From Podochytrium sp. JEL0797 (lineage: Eukaryota > Chytridiomycota > Chytridiomycetes > Chytridiales > Chytriomycetaceae): 18,393 nucleotides of DNA. The translations under genes were made by a program, and so were the position numbers. This document shows, piece by piece, positions 17,889-18,393 of this stretch; position 1 is the stretch's first letter; each line of letters starts with the position of its first letter. The stretch is taken from assembly GCA_027596195.1 (NCBI GenBank), contig JADGJG010000489.1:1-18393 (forward strand), read 5' to 3'. The notes beneath the pieces are model-generated. The model ran no database searches. It had not been told where the DNA came from and saw only the letters and a list, made by a program, of their open reading frames with translations.

Positions 17889-18393
17889 TCATTTGCCAAG
17901 ATTTGTGCCAGCAGGAACTGGATCCACAACACCTTCCGACGCGTGGATACTTCCAAGACCCGCATTCTCAAAAAACTCGAGTTGCCGCGCCAGCCCTCCC
18001 AATCTTTGTGCAACCAAATCCTCAACACGTTCGTGATCTGAATTCGGTTCACCAAATTGCGCTGCAGCATGACCAACGAGCGGTTCAGCTTTGAGGAGAG
18101 GCGCATGCGTCATGGTCAACTGCAACGAGAGTGAAATGAGAAGAGAATACACGCAGAAGAAAATGCCGTAAAGCACCGTTTGGAGCAATCCTGCGAGAAC
18201 GGCAATCAACTCGATTGGGGGGAAAGTTTTCTGCATGCCCGCCCTTCACGAAAAAACGAAGGAGTTCATCATAATTCAAGCCTCAAGGCTTTATAAAACC
18301 AGTTGATGAGGTATAATCCGCGGTATGCACCCAACGCGTAGAGGTATTGCACCGTGATGGTCTCGGCCTCTCCCGTGCGTGTCAGTTGGAACA
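17889..18393 (-). CDS. Diverged second KDEL-receptor paralogue (ERD2-2), copy B, partial (5' half beyond the window)
   Basis: This has the same two blocks as copy [21 protein letters not shown] to RLEL with stop (18393-18269), and [20 protein letters not shown] with a ~80-residue novel tail ending at 17889. In copy B this stretch may still be attached to its own 5' exons, which would lie to the right of the window. The tail shows six amino-acid differences from copy A in its first half, and none in the second half. As in copy A, LYCDFF is changed to LYGIFF and the lysine tail is absent, and no GT donor joins the two blocks in frame. It is either a degenerate paralogue or one spliced at an unusual site. 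Confidence 0.65.

Larger units (their letters stand above)
13491..18393. repeat. Tandem duplication, unit B (4903 bp, to the end of the window)
   Basis: Direct repeat of 8599-13490; the coordinate offset grows from 4892 at the left to 4903 at the right. The last base of the window corresponds exactly to 13490, the last base of unit A, so unit B is complete and what follows is unseen. Confidence 0.97.

Noticed and set aside
8599..18393. The duplication explained by a transposon or by long flanking repeats
   Set aside because: I see no terminal inverted repeats, target-site duplication or transposase, and the junction shows at most a base or two of shared sequence.

Overview
The window reads as nuclear DNA of a fungus with a compact genome, probably an early-diverging (chytrid-like) lineage. 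Genes are close together, introns are short (mostly 44-150 nt, GT-AG), and the gene families are fungal: a secreted GH18 chitinase with a chitin-binding module, a PNS1/CTL-type transporter, a Clr2-like heterochromatin-silencing protein, a KDEL receptor (ERD2) and a mitochondrial-type HMG-box protein. The lineage assignment is inference; there is no rRNA or other marker here.

Left part (1-6.7 kb). A broken GH18 fragment on the minus strand lies at the left edge. It is followed by a CTL/PNS1-type transporter (+), a tRNA-Lys(UUU) gene (-), an acidic tail-anchored protein of unknown function (-), a multi-HMG-box protein with a possible mitochondrial presequence (-), and a divergently transcribed chitinase (+). 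Three of these genes (transporter, HMG protein, chitinase) carry apparent single-base reading-frame breaks, although the sequence on both sides of each break is clearly conserved. That points either to assembly indels or to decay.

Middle (6.7-8.4 kb). A minus-strand gene ends 12 bp from the end of the chitinase reading frame. Its five exons join in frame and encode a type I-like membrane protein: an N-glycosylated extracellular part, one transmembrane helix, a cytosolic SAM domain and a C-terminal PPxY motif.

Right part (8.4-18.4 kb). All genes are on the minus strand and form a 4.9-kb tandem duplication (8599-13490 and 13491-18393). Each unit holds, in transcription order, the 3' part of a diverged second KDEL-receptor paralogue, a complete seven-exon ERD2 gene with a 9-nt microexon, and a Clr2-like gene. 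The two ERD2 genes encode what looks like the same 213-residue protein but differ at many synonymous positions, so both appear to be real and constrained. The duplication junction falls inside two genes and joins them in frame: the right-hand Clr2 loses its last ~53 residues and gains ~41 residues of KDEL receptor. The window ends exactly at the base that corresponds to the junction, which suggests that the contig stops at a repeat branch and that further copies or the parental flank follow.

The most notable items are the duplication with its Clr2::ERD2 fusion gene, the patchy identity between the two copies, the diverged KDEL-receptor paralogue lacking key C-terminal residues, the microexon, and the SAM/PPxY membrane protein. 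I saw no CRISPR array, transposase, rRNA or viral gene.
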